NCBI GenBank assembly: GCA_964412105.1
Contig: CAYPNM010000026.1
Span: forward strand, 1-47,202
Reading direction: 5' to 3'
Origin: JAKAGZ01 sp964412105
GTDB lineage: Bacteria; Bacteroidota; Ignavibacteria; Ignavibacteriales; Ignavibacteriaceae
Length of the DNA: 47,202 nucleotides
Part shown: piece by piece, positions 1-6,648 of the stretch
How positions within the stretch are numbered: position 1 is the first letter of the stretch
Layout of the letters: the number at the start of each line of letters is the position of its first letter
The notes under the pieces: generated by a model
What the model was told of the DNA's origin: nothing
Databases searched by the model: none
The model's input: only the letters and a program-made list of their open reading frames with translations
Program-made: the position numbers and the translations under genes

Positions 1-46
1 CCTTCGGGTTATGAGCCCGACGAGCTACCAATTGCTCCACCCCGCG
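1..46 (-). tRNA. Initiator tRNA-fMet (CAT), 3' part cut off by window edge
   Basis: On the minus strand the sequence starts CGCGGGGTGGAGCA, has a D-loop with GGTAGCTCG, and an anticodon arm CGGGCTCATAACCCG with anticodon CAT. Three consecutive G:C pairs next to the anticodon loop (GGG/CCC) and a 5' C, which would be the unpaired C1 of bacterial initiators, mark it as the initiator rather than an elongator Met tRNA. The variable loop, T arm and acceptor 3' half lie outside the window. A canonical promoter lies about 60 bases upstream. Confidence 0.93.
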
Positions 47-103
47 ATGTAATTTCTTATTTTTTAAGAACTTAGCTTTTTATATTTCAATTTTCAGACT
101 CCA

Positions 104-132
104 AATATACCCATTCTATGACGGCTTGTCAA
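104..132 (-). promoter_or_regulatory. Promoter of the initiator tRNA
   Basis: Read on the minus strand, TTGACA (132-127) is followed by exactly 17 nt and TATATT (109-104). Extended by flanking bases it reads TTTGACA-N17-TATATTTG, which also fits the Bacteroidetes -33/-7 consensus TTTG/TAnnTTTG. The tRNA 5' end is 57 nt beyond the -10 box, leaving a short leader for 5' processing. Confidence 0.75.
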
Positions 133-203
133 ACTTTGAGCATAACGCATGTATATCTTTTCTTTATAAGTAATTACAAAGGATAGGTGCTTCTGAAAGC
201 TTA

Positions 204-464
204 TCAGGAGTTAAAACTTGATGATATGCCATCAATTATTTGTGAACGGGCGTGAATTTCATTCAGTTTTTGAATTATTGCAAGAACGCTTTTTTGCTTT
301 ATATCTATTTGTTCCGCAACAAAGTCACTGACTTCAGGAATGTTGCACTGCTCAAGAATGCTTTCATAAAATTTGCTTATTGCAGTTTCTTTCCGCAATG
401 CTTCATTGAGCATAGCACAGGTATTTTTGCAGTTATGTAAACAAACTACATTTTTTTCTATCAT
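204..464 (-). CDS. Small hypothetical protein with CxxxCxxxC, last gene of the 2-oxoacid oxidoreductase operon
   Basis: Not recognised. With the start at 464 the protein has 86 residues. That start is chosen because AGGGGG lies 6 nt upstream of the ATG; in-frame upstream starts exist (one at 503, directly after the gamma-subunit stop) but have no comparable ribosome binding site. Three cysteines occur in C8-x3-C12-x3-C16, with a fourth near residue 35. The rest looks wholly alpha-helical and amphipathic, like half of a small helical bundle. It lies 40 nt beyond the oxidoreductase gamma gene on the same strand, so a role with that iron-sulfur enzyme (assembly, redox sensing or a partner protein) is possible, but this is only inferred from position. 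Confidence 0.7.
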   Translation of the reverse strand: MIEKNVVCLHNCKNTCAMLNEALRKETAISKFYESILEQCNIPEVSDFVAEQIDIKQKSVLAIIQKLNEIHARSQIIDGISSSFNS

Positions 465-504
465 ATTAACCCCCTGAGCACTTGTGCCAGTTAAATTTTC
501 CATA

Positions 505-1062
505 TTAAACTTTAATCGCTTCATTTGCCAGTTCTTTCCCCTTTTGCAAGGCATCTTTATTAATAGGAATTAAATGATGGTGCCTTTCAGGTAAAACTTT
601 CTTTAACGCGTTCAGTATATTTTCTATTTTCACCAAAGGACGTTTCTCAAGAAACGCGCCCACTAAAATCATATTAGCAGCCTTTTTAAGGTTCAGTTTC
701 AATGCCTCTTCATTCGCGGGTACACCCATTATTTCTATGTCTGTTCTTGTTGGCGGATTTATTATTGCAGACTCTTCGTACATCAGTAAGCCACCAGGTT
801 TAACTGCTTTTTCAAATTTTTCCATAGAGGGCTGGTTCAACACTATAGCAGAATCAAACGTTGAAATTATCGGAGAACTGATTCTTGAATCGGAAACTAT
901 AACGATACAATTTGCCGTGCCACCCCTCATTTCCGGTCCATAAGAAGGCATCCAGCTTACCTCTTTTTCTTCAATCATCGCAGAATAAGCGATTATCTGA
1001 CCCATAGATAAAATTCCCTGCCCGCCAAATCCTGCAAAAATTATTTCGTGTGCTTTACTCAT
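505..1062 (-). CDS. 2-oxoacid:ferredoxin oxidoreductase, gamma subunit
   Basis: Gamma subunit (VorC/KorC/PorG type) of a thiamine-diphosphate, iron-sulfur enzyme that oxidatively decarboxylates 2-oxoacids to acyl-CoA in the cytoplasm and reduces ferredoxin, or runs in reverse. The 185 residues are full length for the family. The glycine-rich motif GFGGQGIL sits at residues 11-18 and the family motif SYGPEMRGG at about 39-47. The ATG at 1062 follows GAGGAA at a good distance. It lies 10 nt behind the beta gene and completes the order ferredoxin-alpha-beta-gamma. Substrate cannot be fixed from this subunit. Confidence 0.9.
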   Translation of the reverse strand: MSKAHEIIFAGFGGQGILSMGQIIAYSAMIEEKEVSWMPSYGPEMRGGTANCIVIVSDSRISSPIISTFDSAIVLNQPSMEKFEKAVKPGGLLMYEESAIINPPTRTDIEIMGVPANEEALKLNLKKAANMILVGAFLEKRPLVKIENILNALKKVLPERHHHLIPINKDALQKGKELANEAIKV

Positions 1063-1072
1063 TTTTAATTCC

Positions 1073-1855
1073 TCAATTTAAATTTGAATCAGCTTTGGGA
1101 ACTTTAAGATCTCCTAATGGATAATAAGGAAACATATTTTCTTCCATCCATTTGTTTGCTTCAACAGGAGTCATTCCCCAACCCGAAGGACAATTTGATA
1201 CGACTTCTATAAAACAGGTCCCTTTATTCAGTTTCTGATATTCAAATGATTTCTTAACTGCTTTTTTCAATTTTCTAACAGCCCCCGCAGAGCTGACTGC
1301 CTGCCTGGTTACATAATAAGCGCCGGGAAGTATTATCAGCATATCGGCAATCTTTAAAGGATATCCAATCAACTTTTCATCGCGTCCGTAAGGAGAAGTG
1401 GAAGTTTTCTGCCCGATCAAAGATGTCGGAGCCATCTGTCCGCCGGTCATTCCATAAATTCCGTTATTGATAAATACCATCAGAATATTTTCTCCACGGT
1501 TTACAGTGTGAATGGTTTCTGCTGTTCCAATAGCTGCAAGATCACCATCTCCCTGGTATGAAAAAACAAATTTATCCGGAAGAACCCTTTTTACTCCCGT
1601 TGCGACTGCGCTAGCTCTGCCGTGGGCAGCTTCCTGCATATCGATATTCATATAGTGATATGCAAAGACTGAACAGCCTACCGGTGCAACTCCGATTGTT
1701 TGTTCCTGAATTCCCATCTCATCAACAACTTCCATTAAAACTCTGTGAACAACGCCGTGCCCACAACCCGGACAATAATGAAGCGGAGTCTCGGTTAATG
1801 TTTCCGGCTTCTGATAAATTAAATCCAATCCTTCTATTGAATCATCTATTGGCAT
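1073..1855 (-). CDS. 2-oxoacid:ferredoxin oxidoreductase, beta (thiamine diphosphate) subunit
   Basis: Catalytic beta subunit of the KorB/VorA type, 260 residues. CPGCGHG at 28-34 is typical of these subunits. The thiamine-diphosphate/Mg site is visible as GDGD near residues 102-105 followed by NNGIYGMTGGQ near 130-140. It pairs with the alpha subunit to bind and decarboxylate the oxoacid. The ATG at 1855 is preceded by AAAGGA about 8 nt upstream. Spacing is 12 nt to the alpha gene and 10 nt to the gamma gene, so the operon is tight. No family residue appears missing. Annotation pipelines often call this protein 2-oxoglutarate oxidoreductase. Confidence 0.92.
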   Translation of the reverse strand: MPIDDSIEGLDLIYQKPETLTETPLHYCPGCGHGVVHRVLMEVVDEMGIQEQTIGVAPVGCSVFAYHYMNIDMQEAAHGRASAVATGVKRVLPDKFVFSYQGDGDLAAIGTAETIHTVNRGENILMVFINNGIYGMTGGQMAPTSLIGQKTSTSPYGRDEKLIGYPLKIADMLIILPGAYYVTRQAVSSAGAVRKLKKAVKKSFEYQKLNKGTCFIEVVSNCPSGWGMTPVEANKWMEENMFPYYPLGDLKVPKADSNLN

Positions 1856-1867
1856 TACAAATTTCCT

Positions 1868-2962
1868 TTATTCATTTGTTACAAGTTGTTTTTCAATAAT
1901 TTCTTCAACTCTTCCTAAAACTTCTTCGGGTGAAGAAATCATTCCCCCCATTCGTCCGTAATGGAAAACGGGCTTTTTACCGTTCACCGAAAGCTTAACA
2001 TCCTGAATCATTTGTCCCGCATTCATCTCAACAACAAGAAAGAAATCAACTTTAGGTGCAAAGGACGCGATCGCTTCTTCAGGAAATGGATAAAGTGTTA
2101 TTGGGCGAAGCAGTCCAAGTTTAATTCCTTTCTCTCTAGCAAGTTCGATCGACTTCTGGCAAATTCTTGCCGAAAGACCGAATGCAACCAAAAGAATATC
2201 TGCATCTTCTGCCGAGATAAGCTCGTATCTAACCTCTTCTTTGAGCCTCTTATATTTTTCCTGTAGCTCAAGATTTATCTGCTCCATTTTTTCAGGCTGA
2301 ATAAAAAGAGAGGTGATAATATTCCGGTCTCTATCTTTTGGCTTTCCTACAGTAGCCCAATTCTTATCAGGATATTCAAGTGAACCTTCTTCGGGCAGTT
2401 CAACTTTTTCCATCATCTGTCCAAGAGCACCATCTGCGAGAATCATGGCAGGATTTCTATATTTTTCAGCGAGAGCAATTGCATCAAAAACGAAATCAGC
2501 CATCTCCTGAACGGAGGCGGGAGCTAGAACAATTAAATGATAATCCCCGTGACCTCCCCCTTTGGTAGCCTGGAAATAATCCCCCTGTGAAGGCTGAATA
2601 GTTCCCAGTCCGGGTCCCCCCCTATTCACATTAACGACGAGACAAGGTAATTGTGCCGAAGCAATGTAAGATAGACCTTCCTGCATCAAGCTGATTCCCG
2701 GACTGGAAGACGAAGTCATTACCCTTGCCCCTGCTCCCGCTGCCCCGTAAATCATATTTATTGCTGCCAACTCGCTTTCTGCCTGAAGAACGACCCCCCC
2801 GCGCTTTGGCATCTCCCGTGTAAAATACTCAAGGACTTCCGACTGCGGTGTAATCGGGTAACCGAAATAGGCATGAATCCCTGCACGAATCGCTGCTTCA
2901 GCAAGAGCTTCATTGCCTTTCATTAGTCGAGCTTCACGAATTAAATCTAACGTTTGATTCAT
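1868..2962 (-). CDS. vorB: 2-oxoacid:ferredoxin oxidoreductase, alpha subunit (VorB-like)
   Basis: Alpha subunit, 364 residues from the ATG at 2962; an in-frame TTG at 2974 is possible but has no better ribosome binding site. FGYPITPQ at residues 33-40 marks the pyrimidine-binding domain. The following blocks (QAESELAAINMIYGAAGAGA, TSSSSPGISLM, GGPGLGTIQPSQGDY) closely match what I remember of VorB, the subunit of 3-methyl-2-oxobutanoate (branched-chain 2-oxoacid):ferredoxin oxidoreductase. The C-terminal third is the transketolase-C-like domain. A branched-chain or 2-oxoglutarate substrate is likely, but the two enzymes are hard to separate by sequence alone. The operon order delta-alpha-beta-gamma resembles archaeal korDABC. 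Confidence 0.88.
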   Translation of the reverse strand: MNQTLDLIREARLMKGNEALAEAAIRAGIHAYFGYPITPQSEVLEYFTREMPKRGGVVLQAESELAAINMIYGAAGAGARVMTSSSSPGISLMQEGLSYIASAQLPCLVVNVNRGGPGLGTIQPSQGDYFQATKGGGHGDYHLIVLAPASVQEMADFVFDAIALAEKYRNPAMILADGALGQMMEKVELPEEGSLEYPDKNWATVGKPKDRDRNIITSLFIQPEKMEQINLELQEKYKRLKEEVRYELISAEDADILLVAFGLSARICQKSIELAREKGIKLGLLRPITLYPFPEEAIASFAPKVDFFLVVEMNAGQMIQDVKLSVNGKKPVFHYGRMGGMISSPEEVLGRVEEIIEKQLVTNE

Positions 2963-2987
2963 TTTAAAAACCAATTATTATTAAACT

Positions 2988-3245
2988 TTATTTTACTTCG
3001 GCTGTCTCTTTTTTTGCTTTTTTGATAGCCGATTTAGGTTGTCTATAAACAGTGATCGCAGCATCAGGACACACTATGGCACAGTTTTCACAACCCGTAC
3101 AATTATCCTGAATCAACTCTGCAAATCTGTATCCCTGCAGATTAATCTTATTTGATAATGCCAGACTCTCCTGCGGACAAGCTTCTATGCAGAGTTCGCA
3201 TCCTTTGCAAATCTCTATTTTGAAATGAACTGTTCCTCGGATCAT
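2988..3245 (-). CDS. Ferredoxin-type delta subunit, 2x[4Fe-4S]
   Basis: An 85-residue protein with two CxxCxxCxxxCP clusters: C13, C16, C19, C23 and C49, C52, C55, C59. Each set should bind one [4Fe-4S] cluster and pass electrons from the thiamine site to an external ferredoxin. The length and lysine-rich C-terminal tail fit the delta subunit (VorD/KorD) of 2-oxoacid oxidoreductases. It is the first gene of the operon and ends 25 nt before the alpha-subunit ATG. The start at 3245 has only a weak ribosome binding site, but the cluster begins 12 residues later, so it cannot be far off. Confidence 0.92.
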   Translation of the reverse strand: MIRGTVHFKIEICKGCELCIEACPQESLALSNKINLQGYRFAELIQDNCTGCENCAIVCPDAAITVYRQPKSAIKKAKKETAEVK

Positions 3246-3649
3246 AATTTTTTCTTTAATTTATGTCTGAAATCTTTACTTCTATTTTTACAATATATAT
3301 GCCAATGAGTGGCTGCATTTTGGGTGAATATTTTTGCCCTATTTCGCGTGTTTTCAGCCTTTTATTGTCAATTCTAAGAAATGCAAATCTTTAAAAATTC
3401 CTGCCAGAGAGAAGGGCCTGCCGTGCCTGAGAAGAATTAAAGGAGATGATGCTTTAAGTGCATTATTCCCCTATCAAATGCGTATGATAGAATAAATTAG
3501 GAAATCTAATTATTTCATATTATAGACGAATATCAGCTAATTTATTAATTACTTTATATGTGTTGTTTTTTCGATATCAAGATAAATCTGCTCTCAACAA
3601 AATCAGGCAGCCACAAAAAGCTTGTGACTGCCCTTTGTTAAATTAGTAA
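3246..3649. other. 404-bp intergenic region, mostly featureless
   Basis: AT-rich spacer between the oxidoreductase operon and the SPW gene. It should hold the operon promoter near its left end, but no clean TTTG/TAnnTTT pair could be picked. The only defined structure is the hairpin at 3606-3632. The middle part contains no open frame or repeat that I recognise. Confidence 0.6.
3606..3632 (-). terminator. Rho-independent terminator of the SPW-repeat gene
   Basis: Stem GGCAGTCACAA / TTGTGGCTGCC around a short loop, read on the minus strand, followed by a T-rich stretch. The one non-Watson-Crick position is a G:U wobble on the minus strand but a C/A mismatch on the plus strand, which supports minus orientation. 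It begins about 18 nt past the stop codon at 3650. Confidence 0.75.
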
Positions 3650-3964
3650 TCAGTGAGCTGTAACATGCTTAGATTGAGAGCGTTCAGCAATATTCCAGAT
3701 AGCCAAAACACCCATTATGGCACCAAAAATTAAGAAATTCCACGGTGCAATTAAATTGAACCAGATACCGCTCAATAGCAACCAGATACCGATTATGCCA
3801 TTTATTATACTTTGCCAACTCTTTTCTGTGGTAGCTCCCCAGAATCCAAATATCAATGCAACCGCCCCCGCGACTATAATGCTTGCATCAGATTGAATAT
3901 TTGGAATAAATGCGCTTATAACAAGCCATATTCCTGCTGCCAGATCAAACCATCCTTGCCACAT
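3650..3964 (-). CDS. SPW-repeat membrane protein
   Basis: A 104-residue integral membrane protein with four predicted helices arranged as two similar halves. Each half carries a W-x-x-l-l-x-G-i-W pattern (GWFDLAAGIWLVISAF near the N-terminus, SIINGIIGIWLLLSGIWF in the second half), which is the hallmark of the SPW family (PF03779). Function in this family is unknown. A strong GGAGGTAAC lies just upstream of the ATG and a terminator follows, so it looks monocistronic and well translated. It is not linked to its neighbours by spacing. Confidence 0.82.
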   Translation of the reverse strand: MWQGWFDLAAGIWLVISAFIPNIQSDASIIVAGAVALIFGFWGATTEKSWQSIINGIIGIWLLLSGIWFNLIAPWNFLIFGAIMGVLAIWNIAERSQSKHVTAH

Positions 3965-4117
3965 AGTTACCTCCTTTTTTGTTTAACATCGAATCGCTCT
4001 AATGTTATAGATTGATAAACCATATATCAAGTCAAAATCAAATTTAGGATTTAATAATTACCATGAATTCCAATGATATAATACCTCACAATCTCGACCA
4101 ATTACTAAATTAAATAA

Positions 4118-4601
4118 CATTATATAAATGAGAGAGTGTTTAGAAACATAATTTGGATATTAATTATTCTTGATGTTTTTTCCGGCAAAATTCTTTCTTC
4201 GTTCAATCTAGACGCCGGCCCTGAAAATATAAGTTTCAGCAATGATGATCAGAATTTTAATTAACAGATTAATTATACCGGAGACTAAAACGACGAACAG
4301 GGTTATGATATATATACAATTGATATTTCCAGAACCAAAACTCAACCTACTAATGGAGCCGGGTTACAGACTTCAATCAAATATTCTTCTGATAACGGGC
4401 AGACTGCCTATTTCACCCAGATCATTCTTAACGTATAAATTATCAGACAGAAATAGTATAATGAATCCTGATAGCCCATCAGAAAAAACCTAACTAACGA
4501 ACTTTGAACTGTCAGGCAACAATTTTGGTTGTGAGGGAAATGACACAATTCTGCCAGACATCTATACAAGCTCTTCAAATTCAAGAGAAGTACCTGTTTA
4601 A
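4118..4601 (+). pseudogene. Possible decayed remnant of a secreted beta-propeller-like protein
   Basis: One plus frame is open from 4118 and translates into an N-terminal hydrophobic stretch (IWILIILDVF) and then NISFSNDDQNFN, a TAA stop at 4262, a second TAA at 4286, and then NDEQGYDIYTIDIS up to a stop at 4436. Shifting one frame continues as LTNFELSGNNFGCEGNDTIL to a stop at 4601. The FSNDDQ and GYDIYTIDIS pieces resemble PD40/TolB propeller blades. Interpretation as a gene broken by two stops and a frameshift is inferred by eye and is weak; it could be chance in AT-rich DNA. Confidence 0.3.
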
Positions 4602-4837
4602 TTTTTGGTCTTTTCAAAATCACGCCACGTTGTAAGAAACGAAGCCAATCATTAGAAGATGTAGTTGAAAGAGCGACACCATGGATTGACAATATATTTC
4701 ATCAAAATGAAATTAAATTTATTACGGTACTCAAAACAAAGCCAGAGTAATCAAAAACAAGCATTTCTCAACTATAAAACCATAAAAGTCGAATATTTTG
4801 CTATTGGTCAAACGTGCTCCCGTGTCGTCATAATTCA

Positions 4838-4868
4838 TTGCTAATACTTTTATCTACAATTAAATTTG
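4838..4868 (+). promoter_or_regulatory. Putative promoter of the rlpA-like gene
   Basis: ATTG (ending at 4840), exactly 20 nt, then TAAATTTG (4861-4868), an exact match to TAnnTTTG. It lies about 38 nt before the TTG start codon. The 20-nt spacing equals that at the tRNA-fMet, rpsT and L31 promoters in this window. Confidence 0.5.
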
Positions 4869-4906
4869 TAGTACAAAATAATCCCCCACAAACAATGAGG
4901 TAGCAT

Positions 4907-5401
4907 TTGAAATCATTAACGAAAGTATTATTCATCTTTGTCTTGGTTCTATTAGTCGGATTTACCCTTGTGGCAAATGAAAATAGCGCAATTAATGTGA
5001 GCCAACCAAGGAATGAGGTAGTTCCTGTTAATGAAGCAAATAATTCTGTAAATAAATCGGTTTTGAACTATACTGATAAAGGCACGATGATCGCTTCCTG
5101 GTATGGGCCTAAATTTCATGGAAAGTTGACGGCAAATGGCGAAACCTACGATCAAATGGCTTTCACTGCAGCTCATAAACAGCTTAAATTCGGAACATTA
5201 CTTAAAATTACGAATCTGCGAAATAATAAATCCGTGATAGTTAGGATCAATGACAGAGGTCCTTATATTCCGGGCAGAAATCTTGATCTGTCAAAAGCTT
5301 CGGCTTTAGCTTTAGGAATGATGCACAAAGGAGTAGTTAAGGTTAAAGTTGAACAAATAAGTCTCAAGGGAGTTAATTTTCCAGTGGTGGCCTTGAGATA
5401 A
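4907..5401 (+). CDS. RlpA-like septal ring/double-psi beta-barrel protein
   Basis: A 164-residue exported protein. An N-terminal signal peptide (basic start, then FIFVLVLLVGFTLVA) is followed by a low-complexity linker and a double-psi beta-barrel domain from about residue 60. The RlpA family motifs are visible: ASWYGPKFHGKLTANGE, FGTLLKITN and RINDRGPY followed by RNLDLSKAS. RlpA proteins act on denuded peptidoglycan or bind septal wall. There is no lipobox cysteine, so it is probably periplasmic rather than a lipoprotein. The start is TTG at 4907, supported by GAGGT about 6 nt upstream; the nearby ATG at 4895 runs into a stop. A terminator follows, so it is monocistronic. Confidence 0.85.
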   Translation: MKSLTKVLFIFVLVLLVGFTLVANENSAINVSQPRNEVVPVNEANNSVNKSVLNYTDKGTMIASWYGPKFHGKLTANGETYDQMAFTAAHKQLKFGTLLKITNLRNNKSVIVRINDRGPYIPGRNLDLSKASALALGMMHKGVVKVKVEQISLKGVNFPVVALR

Positions 5402-5428
5402 TTACTTCTTATATTAGATTAGTGGTTA

Positions 5429-5462
5429 AGCCCCGGTTAGTTAGCCGGGGCTTTTATTTTTT
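5429..5462 (+). terminator. Rho-independent terminator after the rlpA-like gene
   Basis: Perfect 8-bp stem AGCCCCGG / CCGGGGCT around the loop TTAGTTAG, followed directly by TTTATTTTTT. It starts 28 nt after the stop codon. Confidence 0.9.
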
Positions 5463-5529
5463 AAAAGAAAGATTCAGGTGTTTTTATTATGTTTAAAAGC
5501 AGATTTCTTTGATTAAAATTTTATTTCAT

Positions 5530-6084
5530 ATGACAAAACTAAACCTAGGTTGCGGAAAAGATATTAAAGACGGCTATATCAATCTGGATATAGTAGATTA
5601 CGGCGGTAATCAAATACATAACATTAATTCATTCCCATATCCATTTGAAGATAATACGTTTGATGAGATTTATGCTTCACATATACTAGAACATCTGGAT
5701 AACTTTCACAACACTGTTACTGAACTTTACCGCATCAGTAAACCGAATGCACTCATTATTGTCTATGCCCCATTCTTTCTAAATACTAAATATTTCGGAG
5801 AACCTGACCATAAAATCCCATTCTCAATCAGAACATTTGACAATTACGAATATCTGGGCAATCGCAAACTTAAATTTTATGAAAAATGGAAGCTCAACCA
5901 TCGCACAAATTATGAAGGAAAGGCTCAATTTGAAGTCCTAGAAAAGAAATTCATAACCTCTCATTTTGCGGCATTGAAATGGATGGATTTCTTAGTTAAT
6001 ATCGAGCCCGTAATTTATGAAAGATTCTTTGCAGGTATATTTTCACCAGAAGAGGTTTATTTTAAGCTACGAGTTGTTAAGTAA
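5530..6084 (+). CDS. Class I SAM-dependent methyltransferase
   Basis: A methyltransferase of 184 residues from the ATG at 5530; a TTG 21 nt upstream is in frame but would add only a hydrophobic stub. The SAM-binding motif I is LNLGCGKD at residues 4-11, followed by INLDIVD (acidic end of strand 2) and the motif IYASHILEHL, characteristic of methyltransf_11-like enzymes. The C-terminal half is unlike the core enzymes and probably recognises substrate. No sugar, lipid or quinone genes adjoin it, so the substrate is unknown. It stands alone between a terminator and a repeat. Confidence 0.8.
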   Translation: MTKLNLGCGKDIKDGYINLDIVDYGGNQIHNINSFPYPFEDNTFDEIYASHILEHLDNFHNTVTELYRISKPNALIIVYAPFFLNTKYFGEPDHKIPFSIRTFDNYEYLGNRKLKFYEKWKLNHRTNYEGKAQFEVLEKKFITSHFAALKWMDFLVNIEPVIYERFFAGIFSPEEVYFKLRVVK

Positions 6085-6093
6085 ATCCTTTGT

Positions 6094-6172
6094 TGACTCT
6101 GTGTAATCTCCGTTTTCTCTGCGATAAATTAACCACAGAAATATCAGAGTAGACACAGAGAAAACTGAGAGT
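6094..6172. repeat. Imperfect inverted repeat with CTCTGTG/CACAGAG motifs
   Basis: The convergent gap between the methyltransferase and the DUF423 gene holds CTCTGTGTAATCTCCGTTTT and CTCTG on one arm and CCACAG, CAGAG, CACAGAGAAAACTGAGAG on the other. The arms can pair imperfectly. This resembles the dispersed ACCACAGAG...CACAGAG repeats seen in many FCB-group genomes. It may also serve as a transcription end for both genes. Confidence 0.55.
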
Positions 6173-6177
6173 AAAGC

Positions 6178-6546
6178 TCATTTCCTACTCATTACTGCTT
6201 TTACTACTATCATTAACCATCCAATAAGGAAAGATACTCCTCCGAAAGGCGTAATAATTGCAAATATCTGAGCATAAGTTATTGAATACAGGTAAAGGGA
6301 GAATGAAAACAAAAGTATTCCCACAGTAAAAAATACAGCAGCAATTCTATATTTCTCATCTCCACTAAATCCAATGGCCAGAATAGCAATTGAATGAATA
6401 AGCTGGTATAAAACACCGGTATGGTATGTTTCCATCATTTCCGGAGTCAGGTAATTTTTCAATCCATGCGCGCCGAAAGCTCCTATAGCTACGCCTAAAA
6501 ATCCAAATATACCCCCTGTAATTATCCAATGAGTGTTTTTTTTCAT
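6178..6546 (-). CDS. DUF423 family membrane protein
   Basis: A 122-residue protein with four predicted transmembrane helices. GAFGAHGL near residue 23 and the spaced YHTGVLYQLIHSIAIL segment are typical of the DUF423 (YgdD) family, whose function is unknown. The ATG at 6546 is preferred; a TTG at 6558 would add four residues and both have only weak ribosome binding sites. It is divergent from uvrB, about 100 nt away, so the two promoters share this gap. Confidence 0.85.
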   Translation of the reverse strand: MKKNTHWIITGGIFGFLGVAIGAFGAHGLKNYLTPEMMETYHTGVLYQLIHSIAILAIGFSGDEKYRIAAVFFTVGILLFSFSLYLYSITYAQIFAIITPFGGVSFLIGWLMIVVKAVMSRK

Positions 6547-6648
6547 TTCAATATCCAATCAAATAGTTAAAAAGTAATGTGGAATTATATTGAACACTTG
6601 AATCAAAAATTATTAAATTTATTATTTAAATGTTTGACGAAGATTTTT

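Larger units (their letters stand above)
3965..4906. other. 942-bp region with no intact gene
   Basis: Between the SPW gene and the rlpA-like gene no frame gives a convincing full gene. Short open frames at 4242-4493 (+) and 4408-4692 (-) have no recognisable protein. The plus strand carries a broken reading frame (described separately) and a start-less open stretch at about 4542-4750. The right end holds the promoter of the next gene. Confidence 0.6.

Noticed and set aside
4408..4692. 94-codon minus-strand ORF
   Set aside because: No ribosome binding site or recognisable residue pattern; it overlaps the broken plus-strand frame and looks like a chance frame.
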